NCBI RefSeq assembly: GCF_018494035.1
Contig: NZ_JABBFO010000004.1
Span: 1 to 64,000, forward strand
Reading direction: 5' to 3'
Origin: Rosenbergiella australiborealis
Lineage (GTDB): Bacteria > Pseudomonadota > Gammaproteobacteria > Enterobacterales > Enterobacteriaceae
Length of the DNA stretch: 64,000 nt
Within the stretch, counting starts at the first letter, position 1. The number at the start of each line of letters is the position of its first letter. Made by a program: the position numbers and the translations under genes. The notes below the pieces were generated by a model. It did not search any database. It saw only the letters and a program-made list of their open reading frames with translations, and was not told the origin of the DNA. Shown here piece after piece: positions 27,383 through 37,414 of this stretch.

Positions 27383-28501
27383 ATGATTACCCTCTCTAAA
27401 TTGTTCACTTACCCTGTCAAGTCAATGCAAGGAACACAGCTTTCGCACGCACTGGTGGAGGCCACTGGGTTGACGTGGGATCGTAATTTTATGCTGACAT
27501 TAGAAGATGGCACCTTTATTACCGCCCGTAAATATCCTGAAATGCTCCGTTTTACACCGACTATAACGCGAGATGGTCTCTACCTCGTTGCCCCAGACCA
27601 ACAACATGCTTGGATAACGGTGAACGATTTCTTATCGGCTGACTTCCCTACCGAAGTATGGGGGAATCGTTTCGACGCAAAAATTGCGCCCCAAGCAATC
27701 AATACATGGTTGAGTGGCTATTTTCCTCATCCTGTACAACTCCGTTGGATAGGCGAAAAACCCCAGCGCAAGATCTCTAAACGCCCTGAATATCCACTCT
27801 CATTTGCCGATGGCTACCCTTTTTTATTAGTCAATGAAAGTTCGTTAGCCGATTTACAAAATCGCTGTTCAGCGGGCGTTCATATCGACCAGTTTAGAGC
27901 GAATATCATCGTCACCGGAGCCCTTCCTTGGCAAGAGGATCATTGGTCGATAATCCGTATTGGGGATATTGTTTTCGAGGTTGCAAAGCCTTGTAGTCGC
28001 TGTATTCTCACGACGGTCAATAGCAAAACCGCTCGTAAACACCCAAATGGCGAACCAATGCGAACATTAGCACAATTTAGGGAAGCGGCTGATGGAACGG
28101 GAGCCATCGATTTTGGATTGAATTTGATTGCGCGAAACAGCGGGATTATTCGTGTCGGCGATGAAATGAGCGTATTGCAAACAAAATCTCCACGGCTCTA
28201 TGCCGAAAAGACGCCGTTAGCTGATAGTGAAGTCGCCACGCTTCCCCCGGAAAAAAACGTAGAAATTGAATTTTCTGGGCAACGGTTTATGGGTAACAAC
28301 CAACAAATTTTATTAGAGCAACTCGAACTTCAGGGGTTTTCTATTCCCTACTCCTGTCGAGTAGGAAGCTGTGGAAGCTGCCGTTTGACAAAAATCACTG
28401 GTGAAGTGAAAGCCCTAAACGCTCAGGCAAGTTCTGCATCACAGATCCTAAGTTGCAGCTGTATTCCGGCCAGTGGCCCGTTACGACTCGAACTCGACTA
28501 A
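27383..28501 (+). CDS. ycbX: MOSC-ferredoxin protein YcbX
   Basis: YcbX detoxifies N-hydroxylated base analogues together with a molybdenum cofactor and CysJ in E. coli. The 372-residue protein has an MOSC N-terminal beta-barrel (YPVKSMQGTQL), an MOSC catalytic domain with the conserved cysteine in KPCSRCILTTVN (residues about 200), and a C-terminal plant-type 2Fe-2S ferredoxin. The ferredoxin cysteines are in PYSCRVGSCGSCRL and LSCSCIP. It stands alone between rlmL (divergent) and zapC (convergent, one base apart). Confidence 0.93.
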   Translation: MITLSKLFTYPVKSMQGTQLSHALVEATGLTWDRNFMLTLEDGTFITARKYPEMLRFTPTITRDGLYLVAPDQQHAWITVNDFLSADFPTEVWGNRFDAKIAPQAINTWLSGYFPHPVQLRWIGEKPQRKISKRPEYPLSFADGYPFLLVNESSLADLQNRCSAGVHIDQFRANIIVTGALPWQEDHWSIIRIGDIVFEVAKPCSRCILTTVNSKTARKHPNGEPMRTLAQFREAADGTGAIDFGLNLIARNSGIIRVGDEMSVLQTKSPRLYAEKTPLADSEVATLPPEKNVEIEFSGQRFMGNNQQILLEQLELQGFSIPYSCRVGSCGSCRLTKITGEVKALNAQASSASQILSCSCIPASGPLRLELD

Positions 28502-28502
28502 A

Positions 28503-29048
28503 TTATCCCACCTTTTCCAACAAAAGAGATTGCTCGGGCTGCCAAGCCATTAAACGGTCATTCATAATTTTGATCGCATCGCCTAAGTATAAGGATTTCC
28601 CACTGTTTAACAGTAGCTCAGGTTGTGCGACGATACATAAAGAAGCCTGTGGGTTGCTCTCTACCACCAGTAGTAACGCTTGCTTATTATTACTGGTGAG
28701 TTCCGTTAAGACTAGCTCACCGGTTGTTGGCTGAAATGAGCGTTGGCGCGGAGTGAAGTGCCAACTCTTAGGCATTTGCGGTTTGAGGAAACGATAAGCA
28801 ATTAAGCTATTGATAATCAGTTGTTGCGCTTGTTCATCGTCAAGCTCAATACTTCGGCAAGTTTCTTTGAATTGATAGAAGAGCGCCGCGTCATCCACGC
28901 AAAAAGGATGAGATGAAAAAGCATCTGGAATCAACATCTTAGATGAAAAACGAGAGGTAAAAGTACTTCCATTATTAAAATCCAAGATCACTGCATCTTG
29001 TTCTTTATCGTATTGCCATTGCCAGCAGTCATCGGGTATAAAATGCAT
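28503..29048 (-). CDS. zapC: cell division protein ZapC
   Basis: ZapC bundles FtsZ protofilaments and stabilises the Z ring. The 181-residue product begins MHFIPDDCWQWQYD and is close in length to E. coli ZapC (180). The stretch MLIPDAFSSHPFCVDDAALFYQF is also conserved. It follows pyrD on the same strand after 134 bases that include a hairpin (29138-29170), and converges with ycbX one base away. Confidence 0.9.
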   Translation of the reverse strand: MHFIPDDCWQWQYDKEQDAVILDFNNGSTFTSRFSSKMLIPDAFSSHPFCVDDAALFYQFKETCRSIELDDEQAQQLIINSLIAYRFLKPQMPKSWHFTPRQRSFQPTTGELVLTELTSNNKQALLLVVESNPQASLCIVAQPELLLNSGKSLYLGDAIKIMNDRLMAWQPEQSLLLEKVG

Positions 29049-29137
29049 TGATTACCCCTAAATATTATTGAGATTAAATAGATATATTCGACCTAATTTA
29101 TTTATCTATTAAAAACATGAATGAAATATAAACGACA

Positions 29138-29170
29138 CCGCACAAAAAATAAACCATTATTTCTGTGCGG
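29138..29170 (-). terminator. hairpin after pyrD, possible partial terminator
   Basis: The stem CCGCACA / TGTGCGG is extended by AAATAA / TTATTT with the loop ACCA. The T-rich part lies inside the stem and no U tail follows, so it may reduce read-through into zapC or protect the pyrD 3' end rather than terminate cleanly. Confidence 0.45.
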
Positions 29171-29182
29171 GCTCAATATTGA

Positions 29183-30193
29183 TTAAATTCCCGACACGAT
29201 AGTTTTAATAAGTTTTGGGCCGTGATAAATAAATCCGGAATAAACTTGTAATAAAGTTGCCCCAGCAGCTTGTTTTTCTTTTGCCGCAATCAGCGAGTCA
29301 ATGCCACCAACGCCGATAATCGGTAAGGCTCCGTTCAATTCGCTATGTAGACGAGTAATAATTTCTGTCGATTTCTGTTGTACCGGACGCCCACTTAACC
29401 CCCCCGCTTCATTGGCATGCGGCAAGCCGGTAACCAAGGAACGGTCGAGAGTGGTATTAGTGGCAATCACACCGTCTATATTATGTCGGACTAAACTGTC
29501 AGCCACTTGAATCAATTCTTCAATAGTAAGATCTGGCGCAATTTTTACCGCTATGGGGACATATTTTAAATGGCGTTGTTGAAGGTCACGCTGCTTATTT
29601 TTAATGGCTGCCAGTAATTCATCAAGGGCCGCCCCATATTGTAGTGAACGTAATCCCGGCGTATTTGGTGAAGAAATATTGACCGTAATATAGCTGGCGT
29701 GTGCATAGACTTTTTCCATACAGAGCAAATAATCATCACTGCCTTGCTCCACCGGTGTATCTTTATTTTTACCAATATTAATGCCCAAGATTCCACGGTA
29801 ACGCGCTTTTTTTACATTCTCAACAAGCTGGTCGACGCCGTGATTATTAAATCCCATACGATTAATAATTCCTTCAGCTTGCTCAAGGCGGAACAATCTT
29901 GGCTTGTCATTTCCGGCCTGTGCACGTGGCGTCACCGTTCCAATTTCAATAAAACCAAAGCCCATTGCGGCAAAAGCATCGATACATTCACCATTTTTAT
30001 CTAATCCTGCCGCTAATCCCACAGGATTGGGGAAGGTGATTCCCATCGATTGCACAGGTTTGCTGATTAAACGTTGAGTGATCAGCGTTTCGAGAGGTGT
30101 TCCACTTATTTTTTTTAACGCATGTATGGTTTGTTCGTGCACTTTCTCGGCATCAAACTGGAACAGTGCAGAACGAATTAATGGATACAACAT
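29183..30193 (-). CDS. pyrD: dihydroorotate dehydrogenase (quinone), class 2
   Basis: PyrD oxidises dihydroorotate to orotate with FMN and quinone, the fourth step of pyrimidine synthesis, on the inner membrane. The 336-residue product is the E. coli length. An N-terminal amphipathic helix contacts the membrane. The catalytic serine is in [15 protein letters not shown], and FMN-binding motifs include [24 protein letters not shown] and [11 protein letters not shown] strong ribosome site GGAGGGG precedes the ATG, and the leader shows a pyrimidine-control architecture (see the separate entry). Confidence 0.97.
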   Translation of the reverse strand: MLYPLIRSALFQFDAEKVHEQTIHALKKISGTPLETLITQRLISKPVQSMGITFPNPVGLAAGLDKNGECIDAFAAMGFGFIEIGTVTPRAQAGNDKPRLFRLEQAEGIINRMGFNNHGVDQLVENVKKARYRGILGINIGKNKDTPVEQGSDDYLLCMEKVYAHASYITVNISSPNTPGLRSLQYGAALDELLAAIKNKQRDLQQRHLKYVPIAVKIAPDLTIEELIQVADSLVRHNIDGVIATNTTLDRSLVTGLPHANEAGGLSGRPVQQKSTEIITRLHSELNGALPIIGVGGIDSLIAAKEKQAAGATLLQVYSGFIYHGPKLIKTIVSGI

Positions 30194-30195
30194 TT

Positions 30196-30254
30196 CCCCT
30201 CCAAAATGGCTGACAATAGTGATAGCAACAGACTTCAGTCAGGGGGGGATGGTA
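30196..30254 (-). promoter_or_regulatory. pyrD promoter and C-tract start, possible CTP-dependent control
   Basis: On the minus strand TACCAT (30254-30249) is followed by seven C, then TG. The expected start (+1) is at the last C, and the first G is two bases later. The leader's CUGAC can pair with GUCAG just before the ribosome site GGAGGGG, and the C tract could pair with GGGG. E. coli pyrC and pyrD use start-site switching between C and G in this way. This is inferred from the arrangement. Confidence 0.55.
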
Positions 30255-30341
30255 GCAGTTTTACACAGAAAGTAAATTTTACTTGCATGGGTAGGTAAGA
30301 TACGCGCCAGGCATGATGCCCAGCGCGTGTTCAGAGGCCTA

Positions 30342-32957
30342 TTAAGCCGCTAGAGCTTTGGTAATTTTCTCATATAAATCACGTGATAGATGTTCAAGTT
30401 TTAGTAACTGTTCTAACGCATTACGCATTAATTTTTGACGATGTTCATCATAACGTTTCAGTCTAATTAAAGGCTCAATCATCCTTGCGGCAATTTGGGG
30501 GTTACGATGATTGAGATCCGTCAGCATTTCGACAAGGAACTGATAACCGGAGCCATCTTCTGCATGGAAAGCTGCGGGATTCGCTGAACAGAAAGCGCCA
30601 ATCAACGAACGCACACGATTTGGATTCTTCATGGTGAACGAGCGATGGTTCAAAAGCTGACGTACAAGATCTAATACCTGTGGATCAGGGCGTGTCGCTT
30701 GTAAAATAAACCACTTATCCATAACCAATCCATCTTGATGCCAACGCTCATCCCATTCCGTCAATAGCTGCTCTGCGGCAGGAAGCTGTGCAGCAACTGC
30801 GCTGCTAATTGCTGCCAGCGCGTCAGTCATATTGTTAGCGTTATGATATTGTGTGACGGTCAGTTGCTCACCAAGTTGGGGATCGGAAAAAACTAAGTAT
30901 GACAGTGCGACATTTTTCAATGCGCGCTTGCCAATGTCCTCTTCTGTTACTTGATAATGTTCACATTGATTCTGTTGATAAGCCGCCTTTAATTCATCTG
31001 CGAGTGCCGTCGCAAGCAGTTGTTGCAGAGAGGCTCTCACTGCCGCAATTGCAGTAGGATTAATCACTTCAAACCACTCAGCAATTTCATTTTCAGAAGG
31101 CAGTGTGAAAATTTGAGCCTTGAGTGCAGGGTCGATCATCTCATCCGTCAATACGGCGCTGAACGCATCAACCACATGACGAGGTACAGAAAGTGCCTGC
31201 TGCTGAGCAAAACGTGAAATATTCAATTTAAGATAGATGGCTAATAAACTTTGTGCCGCATCCCAGCGTGAAAAGGCATTGCGGGCATGTTGCATAAGGA
31301 AAGTGAGCTGTGAGTCGCTCCATTGATAATGCAGTTTTACTGGCGCAGAAAATTCACACAATAACGCAGGAGTTGGTTGAAACCAGACCTTATCAAAAAC
31401 AAAAATCTGTGTAGACTCCGTCACATTGAGAACGGGATCGATCGCTTCTCCTTTATATTGTAGAGGGATAACCTGCCCTTCGTTATCATACAATTCAATA
31501 GATAATGGAATGTGGAGCGGTTTTTTCTCCGCTTGATCGGCTGTTGCCGGAGTCTCTTGCGTTACCGTGAGTGTATAGGTTTCTGTATTGGGATCGTAAT
31601 CGTCCTCAACCGTCAGAATGGGGGTACCGGATTGACGATACCACTGACGGAATTGTGTTAAGTCAATACCAGAAGCATCTTCCATGGCTTTAACAAAATC
31701 TTCACAGGTCGATGCGCTGCCGTCATGACGTTGGAAATAGAGAGCAATACCGGCTTGAAATTTTTCTTCGCCCAACAAAGTATGCATCATCCGGATGACT
31801 TCTGACCCTTTTTCATACACGGTCAACGTGTAAAAATTGTTCATTTCCATCACTTGCTCTGGACGGATTGGGTGAGCCATTGGGCTTGCATCTTCTGCAA
31901 ATTGCGCGCCGCGCATCACACGGACATTATCGATACGGTTAACGGCGCGTGACCCTAAATCAGAGCTAAACTCTTGGTCACGAAAGACTGTTAATCCCTC
32001 TTTTAGACTAAGCTGAAACCAATCTCGGCAGGTAACGCGGTTACCACTCCAGTTATGGAAATATTCATGACCGATCACGGCTTCAATGTTCAAATAATCT
32101 TTATCGGTGGCGGTTTCGGGTTTGGCTAACACATATTTGGAGTTAAAAATATTTAACCCTTTATTCTCCATCGCCCCCATATTAAAGAAATCGACAGCCA
32201 CAATCATGAATATATCGAGGTCATACTCAAGATTAAAACGTTGCTCGTCCCACTTCATACTTTGCTTAAGTGAAGTCATTGCCCATTCTGCACGGTCGAG
32301 ATTACCTTGATCAACAAAGATTTCGAGCGCCACCTGACGTCCAGATTTTGTTGTAAAGACGTCACGGAGTACGTCGAATTCCCCGGCAACCAATGCAAAC
32401 AGATAGCACGGTTTAGGGAACGGATCTTGCCATTTTATCCAATGTTGGCCATTGTCAAGATCTCCTCCGTCAATCCGGTTACCGTTTGAAAGTAGGTAGG
32501 GGTACTGATGTTTATCGGCATAAATGGTCGTTGTAAAACGAGCCAAGACATCCGGGCGGTCTAAATACCAAGTAATGTGATGAAAACCCTCTGCTTCACA
32601 TTGTGTACAAAGCGCCTCACCTGATTTATAAAGGCCTTCCAAAGCAGTATTTTGATCAGGGTGAATGGTATTTTCAATCTCAAGTTCAAACAGATCAGGG
32701 ACACCACGCAGCAGTAAGTTGCCCTCTTCTATAGAATAGTCCTGCCATACGGATCCATTAATTTTCACACTGATCAGCGTGAGATCTTCACCTTGAAGAA
32801 GCAAGTCTTTCGCAGACGCTTCACAACGCTTCACTTGACTTATTGCCAATACCTTGGTGGCTTTTTCATCCAAATGAAACGTTAAATCAATATCGGTAAT
32901 GGTAAATTCGGGTGCCGTATAATCTTTACGATACTTAACTTGTGGTTGCTGTGTCAT
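30342..32957 (-). CDS. pepN: aminopeptidase N
   Basis: PepN is a cytoplasmic M1 zinc aminopeptidase that removes most N-terminal residues from peptides. The 871-residue protein has the exopeptidase motif GAMEN near residue 260, the zinc site HEYFHNW with the second glutamate in KEGLTVFRDQEF, and a tyrosine in FYTLTVYEKG. The start MTQQPQVKY, whose ATG ends at 32957, aligns with E. coli; a frame extension of 12 codons upstream was rejected. It is divergent from pncB. Confidence 0.97.
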   Translation of the reverse strand: MTQQPQVKYRKDYTAPEFTITDIDLTFHLDEKATKVLAISQVKRCEASAKDLLLQGEDLTLISVKINGSVWQDYSIEEGNLLLRGVPDLFELEIENTIHPDQNTALEGLYKSGEALCTQCEAEGFHHITWYLDRPDVLARFTTTIYADKHQYPYLLSNGNRIDGGDLDNGQHWIKWQDPFPKPCYLFALVAGEFDVLRDVFTTKSGRQVALEIFVDQGNLDRAEWAMTSLKQSMKWDEQRFNLEYDLDIFMIVAVDFFNMGAMENKGLNIFNSKYVLAKPETATDKDYLNIEAVIGHEYFHNWSGNRVTCRDWFQLSLKEGLTVFRDQEFSSDLGSRAVNRIDNVRVMRGAQFAEDASPMAHPIRPEQVMEMNNFYTLTVYEKGSEVIRMMHTLLGEEKFQAGIALYFQRHDGSASTCEDFVKAMEDASGIDLTQFRQWYRQSGTPILTVEDDYDPNTETYTLTVTQETPATADQAEKKPLHIPLSIELYDNEGQVIPLQYKGEAIDPVLNVTESTQIFVFDKVWFQPTPALLCEFSAPVKLHYQWSDSQLTFLMQHARNAFSRWDAAQSLLAIYLKLNISRFAQQQALSVPRHVVDAFSAVLTDEMIDPALKAQIFTLPSENEIAEWFEVINPTAIAAVRASLQQLLATALADELKAAYQQNQCEHYQVTEEDIGKRALKNVALSYLVFSDPQLGEQLTVTQYHNANNMTDALAAISSAVAAQLPAAEQLLTEWDERWHQDGLVMDKWFILQATRPDPQVLDLVRQLLNHRSFTMKNPNRVRSLIGAFCSANPAAFHAEDGSGYQFLVEMLTDLNHRNPQIAARMIEPLIRLKRYDEHRQKLMRNALEQLLKLEHLSRDLYEKITKALAA

Positions 32958-33116
32958 GCAATGTCCGTATGAATGAATAGAGTGATAAGACAAAGTCTAG
33001 GCGCTCTCTATAACAGATTCCAGTCCCTAGCAGCAAGTGATTATCAGGACAAACATAATTTTAACAATTAGCACGAATTAATCTCGATTTAGAGAATGAT
33101 CTATGGTGTGATTCAA

Positions 33117-33144
33117 TTCACTTTTCAGTGCGACACGTTATACT
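33117..33144 (+). promoter_or_regulatory. candidate pncB promoter
   Basis: TTCACT (33117-33122) and TATACT (33139-33144) are spaced by 16 bases, about 70 bases before pncB. A NadR-type TGTTTA-N6-TAAACA box was looked for but only the first half is seen. Otherwise 32958-33213 is AT-rich and carries no gene I can support. Confidence 0.45.
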
Positions 33145-33213
33145 ATTGCCTGAACAACACCTTTTTCTGCCGGGCTGCAGAGTGATACTGTTTAAAGGAT
33201 GCTGATAAGCACT

Positions 33214-34419
33214 ATGAAACCACTTGCTTCTCCGATATTGACCACACTGCTTGATACTGATGCGTATAAACTGCATATGCAGCAAGCTGTGTTTCATCGC
33301 TATCGACATTTATCCGTTACCGCCGAATTTCGTTGCCGGGGCGATGAGTTACTCGGTATTTATGCTGAGGAAATCAACACGCAGATCGCGCTAATGGAAC
33401 AACTGGTGTTAACTGACGAAGAATATCGTTATTTAGCCTCACTACCCTTTTTTACTATTGATTATCTTAACTGGCTAAAAAACTTTCGTTTTAATCCTCA
33501 TCAAGTCACGGTAAGTGATCAACGAGGAAAATTGGTATTAACTATTTCAGGCCCGTGGGTAGAAGTTATTCTTTGGGAAGTCCCTCTGCTAGCCCTGATA
33601 TCTGAAATCGTTCATCGTCACCGTTCTCCTAAAGTGACTGCGGCTGACGCTCTTGCACTGCTTAATACCAAACTCGCTCAATTTAAAGCCGATTCCGCTG
33701 ACTTAGATATGTCACGTTTTAAGTTAATGGATTTTGGCACGCGCAGACGCTTTTCACGCTCAGTCCAAGATGCAGTGGTCGCAGATTTAATCGGGCAAGT
33801 ACCTTGGCTAGTAGGGACGAGTAATTATGATATTGCCCGTCGTCACCAACTTGCACCGGTAGGTACCCAAGCCCATGAATGGTTCCAAGCGCATCAGCAA
33901 ATTAGCTCCGAGTTAGCCCATAGCCAACGAGCAGCGCTTCAGGCTTGGCTTGAAGAATATAACGATATGTTAGGTATCGCGCTCACCGACTGTATCGCTA
34001 CCGATGCATTTTTACGTGATTTTGGTTTTAATTTTGCTAACCGTTACCAAGGTGTTCGTCACGACTCGGGGGATCCGATAATATGGGGTGAGAAAATCAT
34101 CAAGCATTATCATTCATTAGGTATCGACCCACGGGATAAAACGTTAGTCTTCTCAGACAGTTTGACTTTAGAGAAAGCTTTGGAACTTTACCGTCATTTT
34201 GATCCCCGTATTAATATCATTTTTGGTGTAGGCACCCGCTTAACCTGTGATCTTCCTGGCGTCAATCCACTGAATATCGTCATTAAATTAACCAGCTGTG
34301 ACGGTAAACCTGTAGCAAAATTATCCGACAGCCCAGGAAAGACCATTTGCCAAGACGTCTCGTTTGTCAAAGCTCTTGAAAAAGCCTTCGACTTACCGAA
34401 GATTAATTGTACCGGCTAG
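33214..34419 (+). CDS. pncB: nicotinate phosphoribosyltransferase
   Basis: PncB converts nicotinate and PRPP (with ATP hydrolysis) to nicotinate mononucleotide in NAD salvage. The 401-residue product has the family motifs [29 protein letters not shown], then [12 protein letters not shown] with the phosphorylatable histidine, and ends with the RHDSGDP and KLSDSPGKT segments. I chose the ATG at 33214 (MKPLASPI) by homology; the ATG at 33199 would put its ribosome site too close. It is divergent from pepN and followed by asnS. Confidence 0.95.
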   Translation: MKPLASPILTTLLDTDAYKLHMQQAVFHRYRHLSVTAEFRCRGDELLGIYAEEINTQIALMEQLVLTDEEYRYLASLPFFTIDYLNWLKNFRFNPHQVTVSDQRGKLVLTISGPWVEVILWEVPLLALISEIVHRHRSPKVTAADALALLNTKLAQFKADSADLDMSRFKLMDFGTRRRFSRSVQDAVVADLIGQVPWLVGTSNYDIARRHQLAPVGTQAHEWFQAHQQISSELAHSQRAALQAWLEEYNDMLGIALTDCIATDAFLRDFGFNFANRYQGVRHDSGDPIIWGEKIIKHYHSLGIDPRDKTLVFSDSLTLEKALELYRHFDPRINIIFGVGTRLTCDLPGVNPLNIVIKLTSCDGKPVAKLSDSPGKTICQDVSFVKALEKAFDLPKINCTG

Positions 34420-34503
34420 CCTATGGCCAGAGTTAATCTGGCCCCATCTGTTTTTTTCTATCAATTTGCTTCTTTACTTAGTCTGTCTGTGTAACATATC
34501 CTA

Positions 34504-34509
34504 TATAAT
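34504..34509 (+). promoter_or_regulatory. asnS -10 box
   Basis: A consensus TATAAT lies 34 bases before the asnS start. The -35 region (34480-34487, AGTCTGTC) is poor, which is common at such promoters, so the call is tentative. Confidence 0.45.
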
Positions 34510-34542
34510 TCAATAGTGATTCCATCAAACAGAGAGATAATT

Positions 34543-35943
34543 ATGAGCATAGTGCCTGTCGTGGACGTGCTAGACGGCCGTGTAGCTGTAGAGTCAGAAG
34601 TTACAGTACGCGGCTGGGTACGTACCCGTAGAGATTCCAAAGCCGGTATTTCCTTTATCGCCATTTACGATGGCTCCTGCTTTAATCCCGTTCAGGCGGT
34701 CGTTAATAATTCGCTTCCTAATTATCAAAACGAAGTTTTACATTTGACCACTGGCTGTTCAGTTGAAATTACTGGAACGGTTGTGGCATCGCCTGGACAG
34801 GGCCAATCCTTTGAATTACAAGCTACCCACGTTAACGTTGTGGGTTGGGTAGAAGATCCCGATAGTTACCCGATGGCAGCCAAACGCCATAGTATTGAAT
34901 ATCTTCGTGAAGTCGCGCATCTACGCCCACGCACAAACCTTATCGGTGCGGTTGCTCGTGTGCGTAATACCCTTGCCCAAGCTATTCATCGTTTCTTTAA
35001 CGAACAAGGGTACTTTTGGGTATCGACCCCACTGATCACTGCATCGGATACTGAAGGTGCTGGTGAACTATTTCGTGTTTCTACATTAGATCTGGAAAAC
35101 TTGCCACGTAACGATCAAGGCAAAGTTGACTATAGCCAAGACTTCTTTGGTAAAGAGGCATTTTTAACCGTTTCAGGTCAGTTAAACGGCGAAACCTACG
35201 CAAGCGCACTCTCTAAAATATATACTTTTGGTCCGACGTTTCGTGCCGAGAACTCAAACACCAGTCGTCACTTAGCTGAATTCTGGATGGTTGAACCTGA
35301 AGTTGCTTTCGCACATTTAGATGATGCAGCAGCCTTAGCCGAAGCAATGTTAAAATACTGCTTTAATGCCGTATTAAAAGAACGGGGAGACGATCTTGCG
35401 TTCTTTGCAGAACGTGTCGATAAAGATGCTATTACCCGTTTAGAAAAATTCGTCAGCAGTGATTTCGCGCAAATAGACTATACCGATGCGATTGATATTC
35501 TACTCAAATCAGGTCAAGCCTTTGAAAACCCTGTTGAATGGGGAATTGATCTCTCTTCTGAGCATGAACGTTACTTAGCAGAGAAACATTTTGCTGCCCC
35601 CGTAGTTGTTAAAAACTATCCGAAAGATATTAAAGCTTTCTATATGCGTTTAAACGATGATGGTAAAACTGTTGCCGCTATGGATGTCCTCGCACCAGGT
35701 ATTGGTGAAATTATCGGTGGTTCACAGCGTGAAGAGCGTTTAGATGTCCTTGACCAACGTTTAGCAGAGATGGGGCTTAACAAAGAAGATTATTGGTGGT
35801 ATCGCGACTTACGTCGCTACGGTACCGTGCCCCACTCAGGCTTTGGACTAGGCTTTGAGCGCCTTGTCTCCTATGTGACCGGCGTGCAAAACGTCCGTGA
35901 TGTGATTGCCTTTCCCCGAACGCCTCGCAGTGCAAACTTCTAA
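34543..35943 (+). CDS. asnS: asparaginyl-tRNA synthetase
   Basis: AsnS charges tRNA-Asn with asparagine. The 466-residue class IIb enzyme has an N-terminal OB-fold anticodon-binding domain ([17 protein letters not shown]). The catalytic core follows: motif 2 [28 protein letters not shown] being characteristic, then [16 protein letters not shown] and motif 3 [10 protein letters not shown]. The start [10 protein letters not shown] at 34543 aligns with E. coli; there is an in-frame ATG 27 bases upstream. It lies between pncB and ompF, as in E. coli, and ends in a strong terminator. Confidence 0.97.
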   Translation: MSIVPVVDVLDGRVAVESEVTVRGWVRTRRDSKAGISFIAIYDGSCFNPVQAVVNNSLPNYQNEVLHLTTGCSVEITGTVVASPGQGQSFELQATHVNVVGWVEDPDSYPMAAKRHSIEYLREVAHLRPRTNLIGAVARVRNTLAQAIHRFFNEQGYFWVSTPLITASDTEGAGELFRVSTLDLENLPRNDQGKVDYSQDFFGKEAFLTVSGQLNGETYASALSKIYTFGPTFRAENSNTSRHLAEFWMVEPEVAFAHLDDAAALAEAMLKYCFNAVLKERGDDLAFFAERVDKDAITRLEKFVSSDFAQIDYTDAIDILLKSGQAFENPVEWGIDLSSEHERYLAEKHFAAPVVVKNYPKDIKAFYMRLNDDGKTVAAMDVLAPGIGEIIGGSQREERLDVLDQRLAEMGLNKEDYWWYRDLRRYGTVPHSGFGLGFERLVSYVTGVQNVRDVIAFPRTPRSANF

Positions 35944-35955
35944 ATATCTCAACAC

Positions 35956-35985
35956 AAAAAAATCCGCTTCGGCGGATTTTTTTTT
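35956..35985 (+). terminator. rho-independent terminator of asnS
   Basis: AAAAAATCCGC / GCGGATTTTTT with a TTCG tetraloop is followed by more T residues. It lies 13 bases after the asnS stop. Confidence 0.96.
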
Positions 35986-36029
35986 GCTCATTGATTGAGA
36001 TCATTGTGCAAAATGAAAAGTAACTCTAT

Positions 36030-36049
36030 GTTACTTTTTGATACCATTA
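36030..36049 (+). promoter_or_regulatory. candidate OmpR site upstream of ompF
   Basis: GTTACTTTTTGATACCATTA resembles the E. coli F1 OmpR site (TTTACTTTTGGTTACATATT) at 13 or so of 20 positions. It lies about 135 bases before the ompF start. The ATG-proximal leader AACGAGGGTATTAATGATG keeps the TTAATGATG that MicF pairs with in E. coli. Both are inferred from recalled sequences. Confidence 0.4.
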
Positions 36050-36185
36050 CAAATGTGATATCTATCTTCATTTCGTTACGACACATTTGTACGGCGTGTA
36101 CTTATTGCTGTTCAATACAACCCCGTAAGGGTCTTTTAAATCTAAAAACATAATAAATATATTAATAATGCCAACGAGGGTATTA

Positions 36186-37265
36186 ATGATGAAGCGTAAA
36201 ATTCTTTCTCTACTCATGCCAGGTCTCTTAGCGATATCATCAGCACAAGCTGCTGAAATTTATAACAAAGATGGTAATACCTTAGATTTATACGGTAAAG
36301 CTGTTGGGCTGCATTATTTTTCAGATGATAGCAGTAATAATGGCGATTTTTCCTATGTGCGTTTCGGCTTTAAAGGCGAAACGCAAATCAATGATAGCCT
36401 TACGGGGTATGGTCAATGGGAATACAACGTTCAGGCGAACAACAGCGAAGGGAGTGATGCACAAAATGGTAATACTACCCGCCTAGGCTTTGCTGGGTTA
36501 CGTTTCAATCAATATGGTTCAATTGATTATGGCCGTAACTATGCGGTGGCTTACGATGTATTGAGCTATACCGATATGTTGCCAGAATTTGGAGGGAATT
36601 TTAGCTACACGGACTCCATGACAGGACGGACCACTGGGGTTGCCACTTACCGTAATGCCGGTTTCTTTGGATTAGTGGAAGGATTGAATGTAGCGGTTCA
36701 GTATCAAGGCAAAAATGAACGTACTGACACGCAGCTTTCAAACGGTGATGGTTGGGGCGTTTCCACAAGCTATTCCCTACCCTATGGCTTTGGTATTACT
36801 GGGGCATACCAACAGCAAAACCGATTAGCTAGCCAAAACAACCTCAGTTACGGACGTGGTGATACGGCTAGTGTCTGGGGTGCGGGAATTAAGTTTGATA
36901 AAAGCCCCTACTATGTTGCGGTAACCTATGCTGAAGGCCAAAATGCAACACGTATTAGTAGCGATATTAATGGTGTTTCTAAAGTCGGTTTTGCTAACAA
37001 AACACAAAACTTTGAAGCTATCGCGCAGTATCAATTTGATTTCGGTCTGCGTCCTTCACTGGCCTTTATACAATCCAAAGCTAAAGATGTTGAAGGTATT
37101 GGCGATGTTAACCTAGTTAAATATATTGAAGTCGGTACTAGCTACTACTTCAATAAAAATATGTCGACGTATATTGATTACCGTATTAACCAGTTAGGAA
37201 GTGATAACAAACTGGGTAACAGTAATAGTAATGTTATTGCGACAGGTCTTGTTTACCAATTCTAA
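36186..37265 (+). CDS. ompF: OmpF-type trimeric porin
   Basis: This general porin makes diffusion channels in the outer membrane. The 359-residue precursor has a 22-residue signal peptide ending SAQA before EIYNKDGN. It carries the constriction-loop segment DMLPEFGG and the C-terminal phenylalanine (GLVYQF) needed for BAM recognition. The pattern of [10 protein letters not shown] and [26 protein letters not shown] matches E. coli OmpF closely. The ATG at 36186 (MMKRKILS) matches E. coli. It lies between asnS and aspC, the E. coli position. Confidence 0.95.
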   Translation: MMKRKILSLLMPGLLAISSAQAAEIYNKDGNTLDLYGKAVGLHYFSDDSSNNGDFSYVRFGFKGETQINDSLTGYGQWEYNVQANNSEGSDAQNGNTTRLGFAGLRFNQYGSIDYGRNYAVAYDVLSYTDMLPEFGGNFSYTDSMTGRTTGVATYRNAGFFGLVEGLNVAVQYQGKNERTDTQLSNGDGWGVSTSYSLPYGFGITGAYQQQNRLASQNNLSYGRGDTASVWGAGIKFDKSPYYVAVTYAEGQNATRISSDINGVSKVGFANKTQNFEAIAQYQFDFGLRPSLAFIQSKAKDVEGIGDVNLVKYIEVGTSYYFNKNMSTYIDYRINQLGSDNKLGNSNSNVIATGLVYQF

Positions 37266-37273
37266 GGCATTAC

Positions 37274-37314
37274 GAGGCAGCTACTGATGCGTGAATACCG
37301 CTCAGTAGCACCTC
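37274..37314 (+). terminator. hairpin after ompF
   Basis: GCTACTGA / TCAGTAGC with a 14-base loop and an outer GAGG/CCTC form a long hairpin nine bases after the stop. No proper U tail follows (ATTCTT). It could end or stabilise the abundant ompF mRNA. The rest of 37315-37414 holds only the aspC leader. Confidence 0.5.
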
Positions 37315-37414
37315 ATTCTTAAGTCTAAATAATCATAATTTTATTCTTTAACGGTTGTACCGACTTTAGCATATCGCTACCCTAAGCCTACGATACTTCA
37401 ATTCGGATTTTATT

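Noticed and set aside
33145-33213. NadR operator before pncB
   Set aside because: Only one TGTTTA half-site is present; the second half is lacking.
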